A stretch of 6,530 nt of DNA, taken from the NCBI GenBank assembly GCA_017544125.1, contig JAFYET010000363.1, positions 1 through 6,530 of the forward strand. The letters are read 5' to 3'. The DNA is from Ruminococcus sp. GTDB taxonomy: Bacteria; Bacillota; Clostridia; Oscillospirales; Ruminococcaceae. This document shows, in pieces, positions 6,071 through 6,530 of the stretch. Numbering within the stretch: the first letter of the stretch is position 1; the number at the start of each line of letters is the position of its first letter. The translations under genes were made by a program, and so were the position numbers. The notes beneath the pieces are model-generated. The model had not been told where the DNA came from and did not search any database. It saw nothing but the letters and a program-made list of their open reading frames with translations.

Positions 6071-6230
6071 CTTATATAATAACAGCCCTGTGTGAACCGA
6101 ATATGAACTACGGCGACATATTTTGGACTTTTATAGATTTTAAGCGTAAAATAATCAGCAATTTTAAAAGCTGTTTTTGTATATTTTCAACAATCAGAAG
6201 AGCAAAGCGTTAAAAACCTCATTGAAATCC
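6054..6230. other. AT-rich spacer between the two repeat copies, no gene seen
   Basis: No reading frame with a ribosome site occurs on either strand. It may hold the promoter of the candidate RNA (AT-rich words around 6071-6082). CAGC...GCTG followed by TTTTT at 6156-6178 is a weak, short hairpin and not a convincing terminator. Nothing else is recognisable. Confidence 0.5.
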
Positions 6231-6290
6231 CCCGACACCGCCATGCAAGACCTTTGGTCACTGTAACGCATCATCGGCGGTACCCCCCCG

Positions 6291-6376
6291 TTTAGATGTA
6301 AGAAATAAGACGTAAGATGTAAGAAACTGTTCCGTGAACAGCTCTTACTTCTTACCTCTCACCTCTTATCTCTAAA
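6291..6376. repeat. Small heptamer-ended inverted element, copy B
   Basis: An 86-bp version of the element at 5790-5854. The left array is longer: TTAGATG, TAAGAAA, TAAGACG, TAAGATG, TAAGAAA. The centre is CTGTTC-CGT-GAACAG (6327-6341). The right array is identical to copy A. The extra length is 21 bp, exactly three heptamers. Confidence 0.7.
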
Positions 6377-6412
6377 AATCAAAGCTCACTACCGAAGTAA
6401 TGAGCTTTGATT
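6373..6412 (-). terminator. Minus-strand terminator hairpin, copy B
   Basis: Same 12-bp stem as copy A, but on the minus strand the loop reads C-TTCG-G, the very stable UUCG tetraloop in RNA. The stem is unchanged while the loop differs, and the T run again follows only on the minus strand. It would terminate a transcript starting beyond the right edge of the window. Confidence 0.7.
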
Positions 6413-6530
6413 CCCTATAGAATTATGAAAGGATCTTTTTAAGATCACGTTTGATGAATCATAAAACCTAAAGCTTTTGTAAGCATTTGACCTATAAGCT
6501 CTTGCGGTGGGGTGACCGCTTTAAAGGGAA

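Larger units (their letters stand above)
6231..6530. repeat. Long direct repeat, copy B (cut by window edge)
   Basis: Second copy of 5728-6008, begun by the same CCCGACACCGCC. Over 6341-6530 it differs from copy A at three bases: two in the terminator loop and one in the long stem arm (G5939 in copy A, A6461 here). The left arm of the long inverted repeat is at 6451-6475. The right arm, if present, lies beyond the window, so the array may continue. In the diverged outer part a GACC-TTT-GGTC hairpin (6248-6258) is present where copy A has no equivalent perfect pairing. Confidence 0.9.

Noticed and set aside
6075..6080. Plus-strand TATAAT as a promoter
   Set aside because: No -35 box lies at a workable distance and no gene follows on the plus strand.
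6156..6178. CAGC...GCTG with TTTTT as a terminator
   Set aside because: The stem is only about 4 bp with a 10-base AT loop, too weak, and no plus-strand gene precedes it.
5728..6530. Long direct repeat as an insertion sequence
   Set aside because: No transposase fragment is present in any frame, and the repeat contents are hairpins and a terminator. A non-autonomous element cannot be excluded.

Overview
The window reads as chromosomal DNA from a Gram-positive gut or rumen Clostridia, most likely a Ruminococcus-like member of the Oscillospiraceae. The signs are AGGAGG-type ribosome binding sites, consensus sigma-A promoters, heavy use of ATA for isoleucine in moderately GC-rich genes, AT-rich intergenic DNA, and protein families that I recognise from that group. 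The taxonomic call is an inference from style, not a database match.

Left part (1-3777), minus strand: a tight operon read right to left from a clear promoter (TTGTCA, 17 bp, TATAAT). It encodes a MoxR-like AAA+ ATPase, a 795-residue DUF5682 protein, and the N-terminal 87 residues of a protein that I take to be a VWA/CoxE-type partner, cut by the window edge. The first two genes overlap by 40 bp and the next two by 4 bp (ATGA), so their products are probably made in a coupled way. MoxR ATPases usually act with VWA proteins as metal-dependent remodelling machines. Here DUF5682 is the third partner, and its substrate is unknown.

Middle (3778-4833): an intergenic region with a 180-bp element that has heptamer arrays at both ends and hairpins inside. 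It is followed by a plus-strand gene with its own promoter, an operator-like palindrome and a strong RBS, encoding a phosphoribosyltransferase-fold protein whose PRPP loop lacks the usual acidic pair. A terminator, probably bidirectional, separates it from a convergent sirtuin.

Right part (4834-6530): a Sir2-type NAD-dependent deacylase on the minus strand, then about 960 bp with no credible protein gene. This stretch holds a long direct repeat (offset 522 bp, 187 of 190 bases identical in the core). It contains a minus-strand terminator-like hairpin and, in the first copy, a 25-bp near-perfect inverted repeat. I read it as a duplicated candidate small structured RNA gene. Beside it lie small inverted elements built from 7-bp units.

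The most interesting items are the ATPase-DUF5682-VWA module, the duplicated candidate RNA, and the two families of heptamer-ended elements.
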